This document shows, in pieces, positions 9,668-19,122 of a stretch of DNA of 64,000 nt. The stretch comes from Flavobacteriales bacterium UBA2669 (GTDB lineage Bacteria; Bacteroidota; Bacteroidia; Flavobacteriales_E; Vicingaceae): assembly GCA_002359215.1 (NCBI GenBank), contig DEMN01000012.1, positions 248,001 to 312,000 on the forward strand. The letters run 5' to 3'. The first letter of the stretch is position 1. Each line of letters opens with the position of its first letter. Both the position numbers and the translations under genes were made by a program. The notes beneath the pieces are model-generated. The model worked only from the letters and a program-made list of their open reading frames with translations. It did no database searches and had not been told where the DNA came from.

Positions 9668-11071
9668 TTAATCAATCAAATATTCAGAATTTTCATCAGG
9701 AATTCGGATATTACGATAGCCTTTCTCCATTAATTTTTCTCTAAATTCTTGTTGTACTTCATAGGTTCCGTGAACCAAAAACATTTCTTTAATAGTTGCC
9801 GGATGCTGACAGCTTAAAAAATCTATCATTTCCTCATAATCTCCATGAGCACTATATTCTGTTATTACTTCAATATCAGCATGCACATCTATTTCTTCAC
9901 CATAAATTTTCACTTGTTTAGTGCCTTGTAACAATCTATTTCCTAAAGTAAATGGAGCACAATAACCAACAATTAAAACAGTATTTTTTTTGTTACCTAA
10001 ATTATTTCTAAGATGATGAACCACTCTTCCAGCTTCCATCATTCCTGATGCTGAGATAATAATACAGGGTTCATCAGAATTATTGATAGCTTTAGATGCT
10101 TCCACATCTCTAATGTATAATAAACCATTAAAACCAAAAGGATTAGGGTCTTTTTTCATATATTCTCTAATATCTTCATTATACGCTTCTGGGTGATTTA
10201 TTAAAATTTGTGTAGCATTTGTAGAAAGAGGGCTATCGACATAAACAGGTATTTTAGGCAATTTTCCTGCTGATTCTAATTGATCTAAGGCATATATGAT
10301 TTCTTGTGTTCTTCCTAGGCTAAAAGCAGGAATTATCAATTTGCCTTTCTTTTCTACGCAAGTGTAATAAACAACATTTAGAAGTTTATTAATGGTTTCT
10401 AAAGTGCTTTCGTGCAAACGATTACCATAAGTAGATTCGCAGATAATATAGTCTGCAGGAGGAAAAGGTTTAGGGCTTTTTATTATATGGTGTTTTTTTC
10501 TACCGATATCACCAGTATAACATAAACGGTGAATTTGACCTTCCTCTTTAATTTTTAGATTTACAGCTGCTGCTCCTAAAATATGACCAACAACTGTAAA
10601 ACAGATTTCAATTTCCTCATCAATTTCAAACCAATCATCATATTTTTTTCCTACAAATTGTTGGAGTGCTATTTGAGCTTCCTCAATTGTGTAAAGTGGA
10701 TCAATAGGGTCTAATTCTTTTTGTATTCGTGTTCTGTTTATATATTTTACATCCGATTCTTGAATATGAGCACTGTCAATAAGCATTATCTCACAAAGAT
10801 CTAATGTTGCAAATGTGCAATAAATCTTTCCTTTAAAACCTTTTTTTACCAAATAAGGAATAGCTCCAGAATGGTCTATATGAGCATGAGAAAGAATACA
10901 ATAATCAATTTCAGATGCTTCAAAACCTAAATCTTTATTGTAATTTTTTCGTTTGGCATCTTCACCCTGAAACAAACCACAATCTAGTAAAATCTTTTTC
11001 CCGTTTCTGGTTGTAATCAAATGTTTACTTCCAGTAACTGTTCTTGCTGCACCTTTGAATTCAATTTTCAT
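9668..11071 (-). CDS. Beta-CASP metallo-beta-lactamase-fold RNA-processing hydrolase
   Basis: A 467-residue cytoplasmic protein of the MBL-fold/beta-CASP group (YSH1/CPSF73-like), predicted to be a zinc-dependent ribonuclease. The metal-binding motif SHAHIDHSG lies near residue 60. Further metal ligands follow (GHILGAAAV, and the aspartate in YTGDIGRKK). The beta-CASP region contains CESTYGNRLH and IPAFSLGRTQE. The C-terminal RNA-specificity motif HADIEVITEYSAHGDYEEM lies near residues 400-420. The length is normal for the family and all motif residues are intact. It probably shares a transcript with the WbqC-like gene downstream. The physiological RNA substrate is unknown. Confidence 0.93.
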   Translation of the reverse strand: MKIEFKGAARTVTGSKHLITTRNGKKILLDCGLFQGEDAKRKNYNKDLGFEASEIDYCILSHAHIDHSGAIPYLVKKGFKGKIYCTFATLDLCEIMLIDSAHIQESDVKYINRTRIQKELDPIDPLYTIEEAQIALQQFVGKKYDDWFEIDEEIEICFTVVGHILGAAAVNLKIKEEGQIHRLCYTGDIGRKKHHIIKSPKPFPPADYIICESTYGNRLHESTLETINKLLNVVYYTCVEKKGKLIIPAFSLGRTQEIIYALDQLESAGKLPKIPVYVDSPLSTNATQILINHPEAYNEDIREYMKKDPNPFGFNGLLYIRDVEASKAINNSDEPCIIISASGMMEAGRVVHHLRNNLGNKKNTVLIVGYCAPFTLGNRLLQGTKQVKIYGEEIDVHADIEVITEYSAHGDYEEMIDFLSCQHPATIKEMFLVHGTYEVQQEFREKLMEKGYRNIRIPDENSEYLID

Positions 11072-11216
11072 ACGTAGATTATATAAGTTGTAAATAAATT
11101 ATAAATGTACTTATTGTATGGTTAAATAAATATGAATAATTTTAAAAATTATTAAACTATAAAAATAGTTGTTGAAAAATAGGTAATTGAGATTAGGAAT
11201 TTGAATTTTAAACATA

Positions 11217-11933
11217 ATGAAATTAGATATATTAGCAATAGGTATTCACCCAGATGATGTAGAATTGAGTTGTGCCGGAACACTTTTAAAACACATTCAG
11301 TTAGGTAAAAAAGTAGGTATTTTAGATTTAACCCACGGAGAATTAGGCTCTAGAGGTAGTGCTGAGTTGCGTTTGCAAGAAGCTAAAAAAGCAGCTTTAA
11401 TTTTAGGGGTACATACCAGAGAGATTTTAAATTTTGCTGATGGTTTTTTTGAGAATAACAAAGAACACCAATTAGCTATTATAAAGATGCTCAGACTTTA
11501 TCAACCGGATATTGTGTTGGCAAACGCTATTTCAGATAGGCATCCTGACCATGGGAGAGCGGCTAAATTAATTTCTGATGCTTGTTTTTATTCTGGATTA
11601 AGAAAAATTGAAACTGATATTGAAGGATATTCTCAGGAACATTGGCGACCCAAAGTAGTGTATCATTATATTCAGGATAGATACATGAAACCTGATTTTG
11701 TGGTGGATGTAAGTGAACATGTAGATAAAAAAATGGAAGCTATTGCAGCTTATAGTTCTCAGTTTTTTAAAGACAACGATAATGAACCAGAAACACCGTT
11801 AACTACCAAAACTTTTATGGATTTTATTAAAGGAAGAATGGTAACGCTTGGCAGAGAGGCAGGCTTTGATTACGCAGAAGGTTTTGTTACTGAAAGAGTA
11901 GTGGGGGTTGAGGATATTACTATTTTGAAATAG
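11217..11933 (+). CDS. bshB1: Bacillithiol biosynthesis deacetylase BshB1
   Basis: A 238-residue zinc-dependent LmbE-type deacetylase that removes the acetyl group from GlcNAc-malate in bacillithiol synthesis. The zinc motif HPDDVE lies near residue 12 and the second ligand region HPDHGRA near residue 110. The family-typical segments LTHGELGSRG and YHYIQDRYMKPDFVVDV are also present, and the length matches BshB1. It starts from ATG at 11217 with a divergent beta-CASP gene upstream (145-nt gap). It ends 4 nt before the convergent methyltransferase gene. This implies that the organism makes bacillithiol as a low-molecular-weight thiol; the other bsh genes are not in the window. Confidence 0.92.
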   Translation: MKLDILAIGIHPDDVELSCAGTLLKHIQLGKKVGILDLTHGELGSRGSAELRLQEAKKAALILGVHTREILNFADGFFENNKEHQLAIIKMLRLYQPDIVLANAISDRHPDHGRAAKLISDACFYSGLRKIETDIEGYSQEHWRPKVVYHYIQDRYMKPDFVVDVSEHVDKKMEAIAAYSSQFFKDNDNEPETPLTTKTFMDFIKGRMVTLGREAGFDYAEGFVTERVVGVEDITILK

Positions 11934-11937
11934 TTTT

Positions 11938-12660
11938 TTACTTCACAAATTCAGCACATAAAATACTGGTGGCTATAGCAACATTTAGCGATTCCGCATG
12001 TCCAAACTTTGGAATGGCAATTTTTTCATGAATATAAGGAAATAATTTAGGGTTTATACCTACTGATTCGTTGCCCATAAGCAATACGGAATTGTCGACA
12101 CGGAGTGTTGTAGTAAAACAATTTTTTCCGTCTAACAATGCTCCATAAACCTGTAAATGTTCATTTTCTTTAAAAAAATCAACCAACGAAGTAAAAACAA
12201 TATTTAATCTAAAAATAGACCCCATAGTAGCTTGTACTACTTTCGGGTTGTAAATTTCCACACAACTTTCGGAGCAAACAATATTGTTCATGCCAAACCA
12301 ATCTGCTGTACGAATGATAGTGCCTAAATTACCTGGATCTTGGATGGTATCTAGTGCAATAATTGGTTTTGAAAAGTTATTGCTTAGTTGCTGTTGTTTT
12401 TGTTTTGCCACAGCCAACACATTATTGGGAGTTTTTAGTGTAGAAATAGAGGCTAATTCCTGTTCAGATACTTCAGTTAGACTTCCTATAAAAGAACCAT
12501 TCCAATCTTTAGTCGCAAACACTCCTATCACTTCAAAATCAGAATTTAATAGTTCTTCCACTATTTTTTCTCCCTCCACTAAAAAGAGGTTGTATTTTAT
12601 TCTGTTTTTCTTTAACTGGAGTGATTTTACAAATTTCTTTTGTTGGTTAGATAAACTCAT
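11938..12660 (-). CDS. TrmH/SpoU family RNA 2'-O-methyltransferase
   Basis: A 240-residue SPOUT-class methyltransferase that uses S-adenosylmethionine to modify rRNA or tRNA ribose. The N-terminal substrate-binding segment (LKKNRIKYNLFLVEGEKIVEE) is followed by the three SpoU motifs: LDTIQDPGNLGTIIRTADW near residue 106, LLMGNESVGI near 193 and IPKFGHAESLNVAIATSI near 213. All are intact. It lies 16 nt downstream of the start side of the OmpA/PD40 gene's 3' end, on the same strand, and faces bshB1 with a 4-nt gap. The exact RNA target cannot be assigned from sequence alone. Confidence 0.9.
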   Translation of the reverse strand: MSLSNQQKKFVKSLQLKKNRIKYNLFLVEGEKIVEELLNSDFEVIGVFATKDWNGSFIGSLTEVSEQELASISTLKTPNNVLAVAKQKQQQLSNNFSKPIIALDTIQDPGNLGTIIRTADWFGMNNIVCSESCVEIYNPKVVQATMGSIFRLNIVFTSLVDFFKENEHLQVYGALLDGKNCFTTTLRVDNSVLLMGNESVGINPKLFPYIHEKIAIPKFGHAESLNVAIATSILCAEFVK

Positions 12661-12676
12661 TTAAAATTATTTATTT

Positions 12677-14782
12677 TCAATTACCTAACACTTTAAACTC
12701 AGTTCTTCTGTTTTTTTGATAGCAAGGACATTCATCATTTCTAGTTTCGCCACATTCAGTATATTTACTACAATCTTCATAAGGTTCAGACTCTCCTTTT
12801 CCGGCAGCTACAAAACGATTTTTCTTAATGCCTTTAGCAACTAAATAATTTACCACACTATTAGCTCTTCTCTGAGATAACCTTTGATTGTAATCATCGC
12901 TACCTCTAGCGTCTGTATGAGCAGAAATTTCCACTTTTAGTTCAGAATATTCTTTAAATAATCCAACTAATTTATCTAACTCAACTTTCGATTCATTTCT
13001 TAAGCTTGCTTTGTCAAAATCATAAAAAATATTGTTTAACACAAAAGTTTTACCAGCGGTAAGATCTTTTGCACTTTTGATATCATCGGTATAAAGTGTA
13101 TCAACGGTTTTATTTTCTTTTTTCAGTGCTTCGGCTAATGCATCAGCAAGAGCTTTATTGTTGTTTACAATTAATGCAGAATCACTATAAATTCTAAAAT
13201 CTTTATAAATTTCAATATATTCAGTTATATCATCTAAACGAATAGAGTCTCTAACAATTTCGCCAGATTCTAGTTCTACTTCAATTTCATACCTTCCTGG
13301 AGCTAATGCCATAACATATTTTCCAGTCTCTTCATTAGATTTAAAAATTCCCTCTAATTCACCATCAGTACTTTTGTATAAATTCATAAAAGAGCCAGTA
13401 GGTACATCATTAAAATATACATTCCCTAGCAGCAATGCTAATACTGGTTTTTCAATTCTTCCTGTGGTAATTTTGAAAATATCTTGTTCTCCCATACTAG
13501 CAACTCCTCCTCCTGAATAGTAACCTGTATTACCATCGGCAGAGAGTACAAAATAGCGGTTGTCATCAATAGTGTTAATAGGATATCCCATGTTTTTCGG
13601 TTCGGTAAAAGCACCATATTCATCTAAAATAGAAGAAAAAATATCATATCCACCAATACTAGTATGTCCTTCAGAAGCAAAATAAAGCGTTCTTCCATCA
13701 GGGTGAATAAATGGAGCATCATCGTTATAAATGGTGTTAATCATACCTCCTAAATTTTGCACATTTCCCCAAGAACCATCAGTTTGTAATTCAGCTTTGT
13801 ATAAATCTCTACCACCCATTCCGCCTTCTCTATCGCTAGAGAAATAAAGTGTTTTACCATTGGCAGATAAACTGGCACTTCCTTCCCAGCTGTCATTTTT
13901 GTTTACATCACCATCAAGTTTCTTAGGTTTTGTCCAGTCATTTCCTTCCAACTGACTTACATAAATGTCTCCTAAATTATTGTTTTCACTTTTGTAGATA
14001 AATAAGGTTTGTCCATCAACAGATAACCCTATTGCAGCATCATGTCCTTCAGTGTTAATATTTGCTCCAATACTTACAGGCTCTGTCCATTCACCATTTT
14101 TTTTGTAAGCAATAAAAACATCTTCAAAATAAGGTTCAGAACCCATAGATTGAGGAACTTTATCTCCCCCCACACTTTTTATTCCTCTGTAGGTAAAAAT
14201 CATTACTGATTCGTCAGCAGAAATTACAGGAACATATTCTGAGTACTGAGAATTGATGGGGTAACCAACATTTTCTATAATATTTTCATGAATAGTATCG
14301 GCAAGAATTTCTTTTGCATTTTGAGCATTTTTCATCATTTGGTTAGCATCTCTAACTTGTTCCGCTTCATCTGCCGGAGCAGTAGCTAAATAAAAATTAA
14401 AATGTTGGATAGATTTATCAAAGTCATAATTTACAGCGTAAGCTTTTCCCAAATAAAAATTGATGATACCATATTCTGGATTTTCTTGCTTTACTTCTTC
14501 TAATAATTTAACTGATTTTTCTTTTTGATTAGGGTCGAAAGTGGCACAAATACCGGTCATCATTTTATAATAGATGTCTTTTTGGTCGTATTCGTGTAAT
14601 TGAGAGAATTTATCTAACGCATCCAAATAATTTCTTTCTTCAAAATCTTGCTCGGCTTGTTCTAGTAATTGTTTGGCTTCTTTTTTGGAAAGAGAATTTA
14701 CTTCTTCAGTTTGCCCAAAAATAGACATAGAAGTTAATAACATCAAAATAGTTAATAATCGTAAGCTTATTTTAATTTTCAT
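12677..14782 (-). CDS. OmpA family protein with TPR and PD40 repeats (PorE-like architecture)
   Basis: A 701-residue exported envelope protein. A signal peptide (1-23, ending IFGQ) is followed by TPR-like helices (about 25-150), a six-bladed PD40/WD40-like region (about 160-430, with repeated LSADGQTLF/LYFSSDREGG-type motifs), a short carboxypeptidase-regulatory-like beta domain (450-520) and a canonical OmpA peptidoglycan-binding domain (575-701: FYDFDKASLR, ISAHTDARGSDDYN, LSQRRANSVVNYL, NRRTEF). An insert with four cysteines (CSKYTECGE ... ECPC) precedes the final NRRTEF. This order matches PorE-type T9SS-associated proteins, but PorE identity is not shown. Three paralogs lie at 23.9-29.9 kb. 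It may be cotranscribed with the methyltransferase 16 nt downstream. Confidence 0.9.
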   Translation of the reverse strand: MKIKISLRLLTILMLLTSMSIFGQTEEVNSLSKKEAKQLLEQAEQDFEERNYLDALDKFSQLHEYDQKDIYYKMMTGICATFDPNQKEKSVKLLEEVKQENPEYGIINFYLGKAYAVNYDFDKSIQHFNFYLATAPADEAEQVRDANQMMKNAQNAKEILADTIHENIIENVGYPINSQYSEYVPVISADESVMIFTYRGIKSVGGDKVPQSMGSEPYFEDVFIAYKKNGEWTEPVSIGANINTEGHDAAIGLSVDGQTLFIYKSENNNLGDIYVSQLEGNDWTKPKKLDGDVNKNDSWEGSASLSANGKTLYFSSDREGGMGGRDLYKAELQTDGSWGNVQNLGGMINTIYNDDAPFIHPDGRTLYFASEGHTSIGGYDIFSSILDEYGAFTEPKNMGYPINTIDDNRYFVLSADGNTGYYSGGGVASMGEQDIFKITTGRIEKPVLALLLGNVYFNDVPTGSFMNLYKSTDGELEGIFKSNEETGKYVMALAPGRYEIEVELESGEIVRDSIRLDDITEYIEIYKDFRIYSDSALIVNNNKALADALAEALKKENKTVDTLYTDDIKSAKDLTAGKTFVLNNIFYDFDKASLRNESKVELDKLVGLFKEYSELKVEISAHTDARGSDDYNQRLSQRRANSVVNYLVAKGIKKNRFVAAGKGESEPYEDCSKYTECGETRNDECPCYQKNRRTEFKVLGN

Positions 14783-14952
14783 ATGTTTAATTTTATTATT
14801 TTTTTATTAGTCATATGTAACTCCCAAATTAATTATTTCCTTGTGTGAGAAATTTTTTCCTCATGGTCGTTTCATAATTTTATAAATAGTTATTTTGCAG
14901 AAATAAAAAAAAGCAAACATAAGCAATTCAAATAGATAGTAAAACTTTTTTT

Positions 14953-17280
14953 TTGAGACTAAAATACAAAACATATTATCAATCTTTTAGGGCAGTTTTC
15001 GCGCTGTATGTTGTTTTATTTTTATTTGCTTGTAACCCAACTAAACATTTAAAACCGAGTGAGATATTTCTCCAAAAATCAAGTGTTAAAGTTGACAACA
15101 AAAAAATAGATAAAGATGAATTAAGCAATTATGTGAAACAAAAACATAACAAAAAAATACTAGGGATTTTTAGGTTTCATTTAGGGGTTTATAACATAGC
15201 CAATAAAAAAAATAGTTTTATAAAGAAGAATGTTGGAGAAGCTCCTGTGGTTTATGATTCACTTTTAACTCAAAGAAGTGCTGATCAGCTTAGTTTGTAT
15301 TTAGATAGTAAAGGTTATTTTGAAAATAAAGTAGAGTATAAAGTAACTTACGTTAGCGAAAAAAAGGTTAAAGTTAAGTATATAGTTGAAACAGGAGAAC
15401 CTTATTTGGTTAATAGTGTTAAATATTATGTTGAAGATACTGCTTTAACTAATTTAGTAATCTTAAAGCATTATAAGTCTCACATAAAAAAAGAAAAGCC
15501 TTTAGATTTAGAAGTCTTAGATAAAGAAAGAGAAAGGATTAGAGATGTAATTAGAAACGAAGGCTATTTTAGTTTTACAAAAGAGTATGTAGAGTTTTTA
15601 GTAGATACTACTAATGAACATAGAAGAGTTGACATTACTGTTAAAGTGCTTAACAAAAAAGTAACAGACAAAAATGACACGTCTAATACAGAAAAAGTGA
15701 GGCATAAAAAATATATTATTAATGATATTAACGTTTACTTAAGCAAAGATTTTTTGAATAAAAACGTGAGTACTTTCGATACGGTTAGTTATAAAAAAAT
15801 AACTATTGGACATGAAGATAAATTAATTTATCGCCCGAAAATGATTAATCATGCTATAAACATTAAACCAGATGAAGATTATTCTCTAGAAGACCAACAA
15901 TTAACCTACAAATACCTAACAGAATTAGGGTTGTTTAGAACAGTAAATATTCAGTTTAATAATGCTGAAAATAGGGCAGGAGATAATAAAAAAGCATTGG
16001 ATGTAAATATTTATTTAACACCTCTAAAAATAAAATCTTTATCATTAGAAGTAACAGGAACAAATAGTGGTGGAAATCTTGGGATGAAAGGAGGGATAGT
16101 ATTTGTGAATAAAAATTTATTTAAAGGAGGAGAAAGGTTAACAGTTAGGTTAAATGGAGGATTGGAAGCTCAGCAACTTATTAATCAATCGGCAGAGCAA
16201 GTGGAGTTTTTTGGTTTGCCATTTAATACCTTAGAGTTTGGTCCCGAGGTTAATTTAGAATTTCCCAGATTTATACTACCTTTTGTAAATACAGAAAATT
16301 TTGTTAAAAGTTTAAATCCAAAAACATCATTAAATTATTTATTGAATTATCAAAATAGGCCTGAATATACCAGAAATCTTACTCAATTTACATTTGGTTA
16401 TTTTTGGAATCAAGGCAGGTTTGTTAAGCATTATTTAAATCCAATTAGTGTAAGTTTAATTAAGATAGACCTTACCGATGAATTTAAAGAGAGAATAGAA
16501 GAAGAGAACAATCCGTTTATTGTAAATAGTTTTACAGATCATTTTATCAATTCATCTACTTATACGTTTGTTTACTCTAACCATACATTCAATAAAACTA
16601 GAGATTTTCAATTTTTTAGATTTAATATAGAAGCAGCAGGAAATGCACATACCTTGTATGATAAGATGGTGGGTACAGAAAGAAATGAAAATGGTAGTTT
16701 TGAAATTTTCAACATTCAATATGCACAATTTATAAAAGTAGATTTTGATTATCGATATTACAATCAATCATCCAACGGAAATATAGTAAGTAGAATTGCT
16801 TTAGGAATAGGAAGACCTTACGGAAACCTGAAAGTCTTGCCTTTTGAGAAAAGTTATTTTGGTGGGGGAGCAAATGGAATTAGGGCTTGGCAAGCAAGAA
16901 CTTTAGGCCCTGGTTCTATGCCCGATTCATTAATTTCATCTCAATATGTAAATCAAATTGGGGAGATAAAAATAGAAGGAAATGTGGAGTATCGATTTGA
17001 TATTACTAAATTATTTGAAGGAGCTATTTTTGTTGATGCCGGAAATATTTGGATTACTCGCGAGGATGAACAACGACCTAATGCAGAAATTAAATTTGAT
17101 AGATTTTGGCAAGATGTGGCAGTAGGAACGGGAATAGGATTACGACTTGATTTTGGTTTCTTTTTATTTCGATTTGATTTAGCTGCAAAACTGAAAGACC
17201 CCGCATCAGAAAAACCACAAGAATTTAAACTACAATGGAGAACCCCCAACTTAAATTTAGGTATTGGCTATCCATTTTAA
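14953..17280 (+). CDS. BamA/TamA family outer-membrane lipoprotein (TamL-like)
   Basis: A 775-residue outer-membrane assembly protein of the Omp85 superfamily. It has the Bacteroidota TamL form: a lipoprotein signal with lipobox LFAC near residue 27 followed by NPTKHLKP, POTRA-like regions (about 40-365), then a C-terminal barrel (about 380-775) ending in the expected terminal phenylalanine (LGIGYPF). The motif FGGGANGIRAWQARTLGPG near residue 637 matches the conserved Omp85 loop. The start is TTG: the frame upstream reaches a stop at 14920 with no ATG in between, and the lipoprotein signal begins right after the TTG. It is divergent from the OmpA/PD40 gene. A lipoprotein gene follows after 78 nt. 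Confidence 0.9.
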   Translation: MRLKYKTYYQSFRAVFALYVVLFLFACNPTKHLKPSEIFLQKSSVKVDNKKIDKDELSNYVKQKHNKKILGIFRFHLGVYNIANKKNSFIKKNVGEAPVVYDSLLTQRSADQLSLYLDSKGYFENKVEYKVTYVSEKKVKVKYIVETGEPYLVNSVKYYVEDTALTNLVILKHYKSHIKKEKPLDLEVLDKERERIRDVIRNEGYFSFTKEYVEFLVDTTNEHRRVDITVKVLNKKVTDKNDTSNTEKVRHKKYIINDINVYLSKDFLNKNVSTFDTVSYKKITIGHEDKLIYRPKMINHAINIKPDEDYSLEDQQLTYKYLTELGLFRTVNIQFNNAENRAGDNKKALDVNIYLTPLKIKSLSLEVTGTNSGGNLGMKGGIVFVNKNLFKGGERLTVRLNGGLEAQQLINQSAEQVEFFGLPFNTLEFGPEVNLEFPRFILPFVNTENFVKSLNPKTSLNYLLNYQNRPEYTRNLTQFTFGYFWNQGRFVKHYLNPISVSLIKIDLTDEFKERIEEENNPFIVNSFTDHFINSSTYTFVYSNHTFNKTRDFQFFRFNIEAAGNAHTLYDKMVGTERNENGSFEIFNIQYAQFIKVDFDYRYYNQSSNGNIVSRIALGIGRPYGNLKVLPFEKSYFGGGANGIRAWQARTLGPGSMPDSLISSQYVNQIGEIKIEGNVEYRFDITKLFEGAIFVDAGNIWITREDEQRPNAEIKFDRFWQDVAVGTGIGLRLDFGFFLFRFDLAAKLKDPASEKPQEFKLQWRTPNLNLGIGYPF

Positions 17281-17317
17281 AACTTGGCACTTTTTATGTA
17301 AAACCCTAAAATATTTA

Positions 17318-17325
17318 TATTTTTG
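17318..17325 (+). promoter_or_regulatory. Putative -7 promoter box (TATTTTTG)
   Basis: Exact match to the Bacteroidota -7 consensus TAnnTTTG, ending 33 nt before the ATG of the lipoprotein gene at 17359. I see no TTG at the usual -33 distance, so this rests on the -7 element and position only. Confidence 0.4.
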
Positions 17326-17358
17326 GAAATCTAATTACAAATTTTAAACCATCTGATT

Positions 17359-18510
17359 ATGAGAAAAATAATTTACTTTCTATTAACAGTTACATTTTTA
17401 TACAGTTGTGCATCTTCATCAAAAAGGTTAGACAAAGGAGATTACGATGCTGCCATGCAAATTTCTGCAAAAAAAATAATGAAAGATCCGGGTAAATTTG
17501 AAGAAGTAGATGTTTTTAATGATGCTTATAAATTAGCCAACCATAGAGATAAAACTGAAATTGACAGACTAAAAAATATTGGCGACCCTGCCAATTGGGG
17601 TAAAATCTATAACCTATACGGTAATTTAGTTAGAAGACAAGAGTTAGCAGCTACATTGCCTCCGGTTGGCATCAATTACGATGAAACCAACTATGCTGCA
17701 GATGTTGAAAATGCTAAAACTCAAGCTACTGTTTATGCTTATGAAAAAGGAAATGAATTGTTGTTAACCAACGATAGGTTTAAAGCCAGACAAGCACACG
17801 CTTATTTTTTAGAAGCAAAAAAATATACGCCCAACTATAATGATGTTGACGATAAAATAAGCCAAGCTTTATTGATAGGAACTACCAATGTTTATTTTAA
17901 GATAGAAGACAATGCTCAGTTAGTAGCTCCAAAAGCAATGATGGATAATGTACAGAACATTGAGGTAAATGATTTAGATGGTAATTGGATAAATTATGAT
18001 GCCTATGTAGATAATTCTAAGTTATATCACTATTCTATTATATTAAGCTTAGATTTAATTGAAGTAACACCAGAAGAATTGAAAGAAACTACCACAGTAG
18101 AAACAAAAGAGGTGGAAGATGGTTTTGATTATGTGTTAGATGCTAATGGAAATGTGACTAAAGATAGTTTGGGTAACGATATAAAAATTAAAAAATACAA
18201 AACCATTAGTTGTACGGTAAACCGCTACCAACAAAAGAAAGCAGCACGTATAACAGGCTCTATGAATTATTATGATAACTTAACTGAAAGTAAACTAAAA
18301 GTGGAACCAATCGTTTCTGATGCTTTATTTGAGCATTTTTATACGGTTGCTGTTGGTAATTTAGATGCATTAACACCAGAGACAAGAAAAGAACTCAGTA
18401 CACAAGCAGTTCCTTTTCCGCCTTCTGAAGCTTTAATTATACAAGCTGGAGAAGTAATGAAAGTTATGGCAAAAGAAGCCATTGTAGCGAATAAAAGTTT
18501 GGTGAAATAG
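17359..18510 (+). CDS. Conserved lipoprotein of unknown function
   Basis: A 383-residue predicted lipoprotein: an N-terminal signal with lipobox LYSC near residue 17, then a mature part. The first 100 residues are helical and TPR-like (GDYDAAMQISAKKI, KTEIDRLKNIGDPANWGKIYNLYGNLVRRQ). I recognise the pattern as common among uncharacterised Bacteroidota lipoproteins but cannot name a function. The middle and C-terminal parts (about 180-350) look beta-rich, with an EVTPEEL/TVNRYQQKKAARITGSMNYYD stretch. It follows the TamL-like gene by 78 nt with its own candidate -7 box, so it may be a separate unit. A role in envelope biogenesis is inferred only from the neighbour. Confidence 0.75.
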   Translation: MRKIIYFLLTVTFLYSCASSSKRLDKGDYDAAMQISAKKIMKDPGKFEEVDVFNDAYKLANHRDKTEIDRLKNIGDPANWGKIYNLYGNLVRRQELAATLPPVGINYDETNYAADVENAKTQATVYAYEKGNELLLTNDRFKARQAHAYFLEAKKYTPNYNDVDDKISQALLIGTTNVYFKIEDNAQLVAPKAMMDNVQNIEVNDLDGNWINYDAYVDNSKLYHYSIILSLDLIEVTPEELKETTTVETKEVEDGFDYVLDANGNVTKDSLGNDIKIKKYKTISCTVNRYQQKKAARITGSMNYYDNLTESKLKVEPIVSDALFEHFYTVAVGNLDALTPETRKELSTQAVPFPPSEALIIQAGEVMKVMAKEAIVANKSLVK

Positions 18511-18547
18511 GGGTATAGATTGCGGAATTTATAGTTCCTGCTTATAA

Positions 18548-18597
18548 AAGTAAAAGTATTAATTTTTTTTACTTACCACAAGCGAGGACGCTTGCGG
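18548..18597. repeat. Two adjacent hairpins, the second GC-rich and REP-like
   Basis: The first hairpin has 8-bp arms AAGTAAAA (18548-18555) and TTTTACTT (18567-18574). The second has perfect arms CAAGCG (18579-18584) and CGCTTG (18589-18594) with loop AGGA, plus a flanking CC/GG pair. The GC-rich tail that continues to about 18607 contrasts strongly with the AT-rich surroundings. It lies between convergent genes. It could serve as a bidirectional terminator or be a dispersed REP-type element; I favour the latter because no T-run follows the second hairpin. Confidence 0.55.
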
Positions 18598-18614
18598 GAG
18601 CGGGGAGTCGTTTT

Positions 18615-19046
18615 TTAGGTCTTGGATTTAAAAATCAGAATATCTAACTCTAAATATTTTTCTTTCATAATGCTTAAAGCAAAAGATCCAGCAGATGCAA
18701 TAAAAACAGAATAATCAAATGTAGATTTTATTCCAATTGAAAAGGTCATTGACAAAGCAAACATTAAGAGAAGAAATCCGCTTAACTTTGCGAATAGTTC
18801 CGTTTTAAATCCAATTATTAAGAAAACTGCAAAAATTATTTCTGCTACTGTTGCTATAGTTCCAATTGTCGGAATTATAGAATCTGGAAACCACGGATTT
18901 ATCAATTTTGTAAAACTCAAAAAGTTTTCCCAATTCCCCCAAGTTGAAATTTCCTGGCTACATAACCCAAATCTGTCCGCAACAGCAGATAGAAACCCGA
19001 ATGATATTGCAAATCGCAAAAAGAGTTTGATTACTTTGTTATTCAT
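18615..19046 (-). CDS. DoxX family membrane protein
   Basis: A 143-residue integral membrane protein with four predicted transmembrane helices (about 7-25, 55-80, 85-105 and 110-130). The DoxX-like signature is in the N-terminal RFAISFGFLSAVADRFG segment and in the GTIATVAEIIFAVFLIIGFKTELFAKLSGFLLL region. DoxX proteins are small quinone- or thiosulfate-linked or uncharacterised membrane proteins; the substrate here is unknown. It sits alone in a repeat-bearing accessory patch. A short upstream motif (19084-19122) is shared with the next accessory gene. Confidence 0.8.
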   Translation of the reverse strand: MNNKVIKLFLRFAISFGFLSAVADRFGLCSQEISTWGNWENFLSFTKLINPWFPDSIIPTIGTIATVAEIIFAVFLIIGFKTELFAKLSGFLLLMFALSMTFSIGIKSTFDYSVFIASAGSFALSIMKEKYLELDILIFKSKT

Positions 19047-19083
19047 TTTTATCGTGTTTTAATTTTGTTTTATAAATGCACTA

Positions 19084-19122
19084 CACCATGTTTGCTCATA
19101 GGTATTGTTGTGTTTTAGTTAT
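19084..19122 (-). repeat. Motif shared upstream of two accessory genes (copy 1)
   Basis: Plus-strand order CACCATGTTT (19084-19093), TATTGTTG (19103-19110), GTTAT (19118-19122), just upstream of the DoxX start. Copy 2 at 19840-19874 has CACAATGTTT, TATTGTTG and GTTAT in the same order, upstream of the next minus-strand gene. Function unknown; it could be a boundary repeat of exchangeable gene units. Confidence 0.35.

Noticed and set aside
12284..12664. Plus-strand frame opposite the methyltransferase
   Set aside because: It overlaps a gene with intact SpoU motifs and has no recognisable domain.
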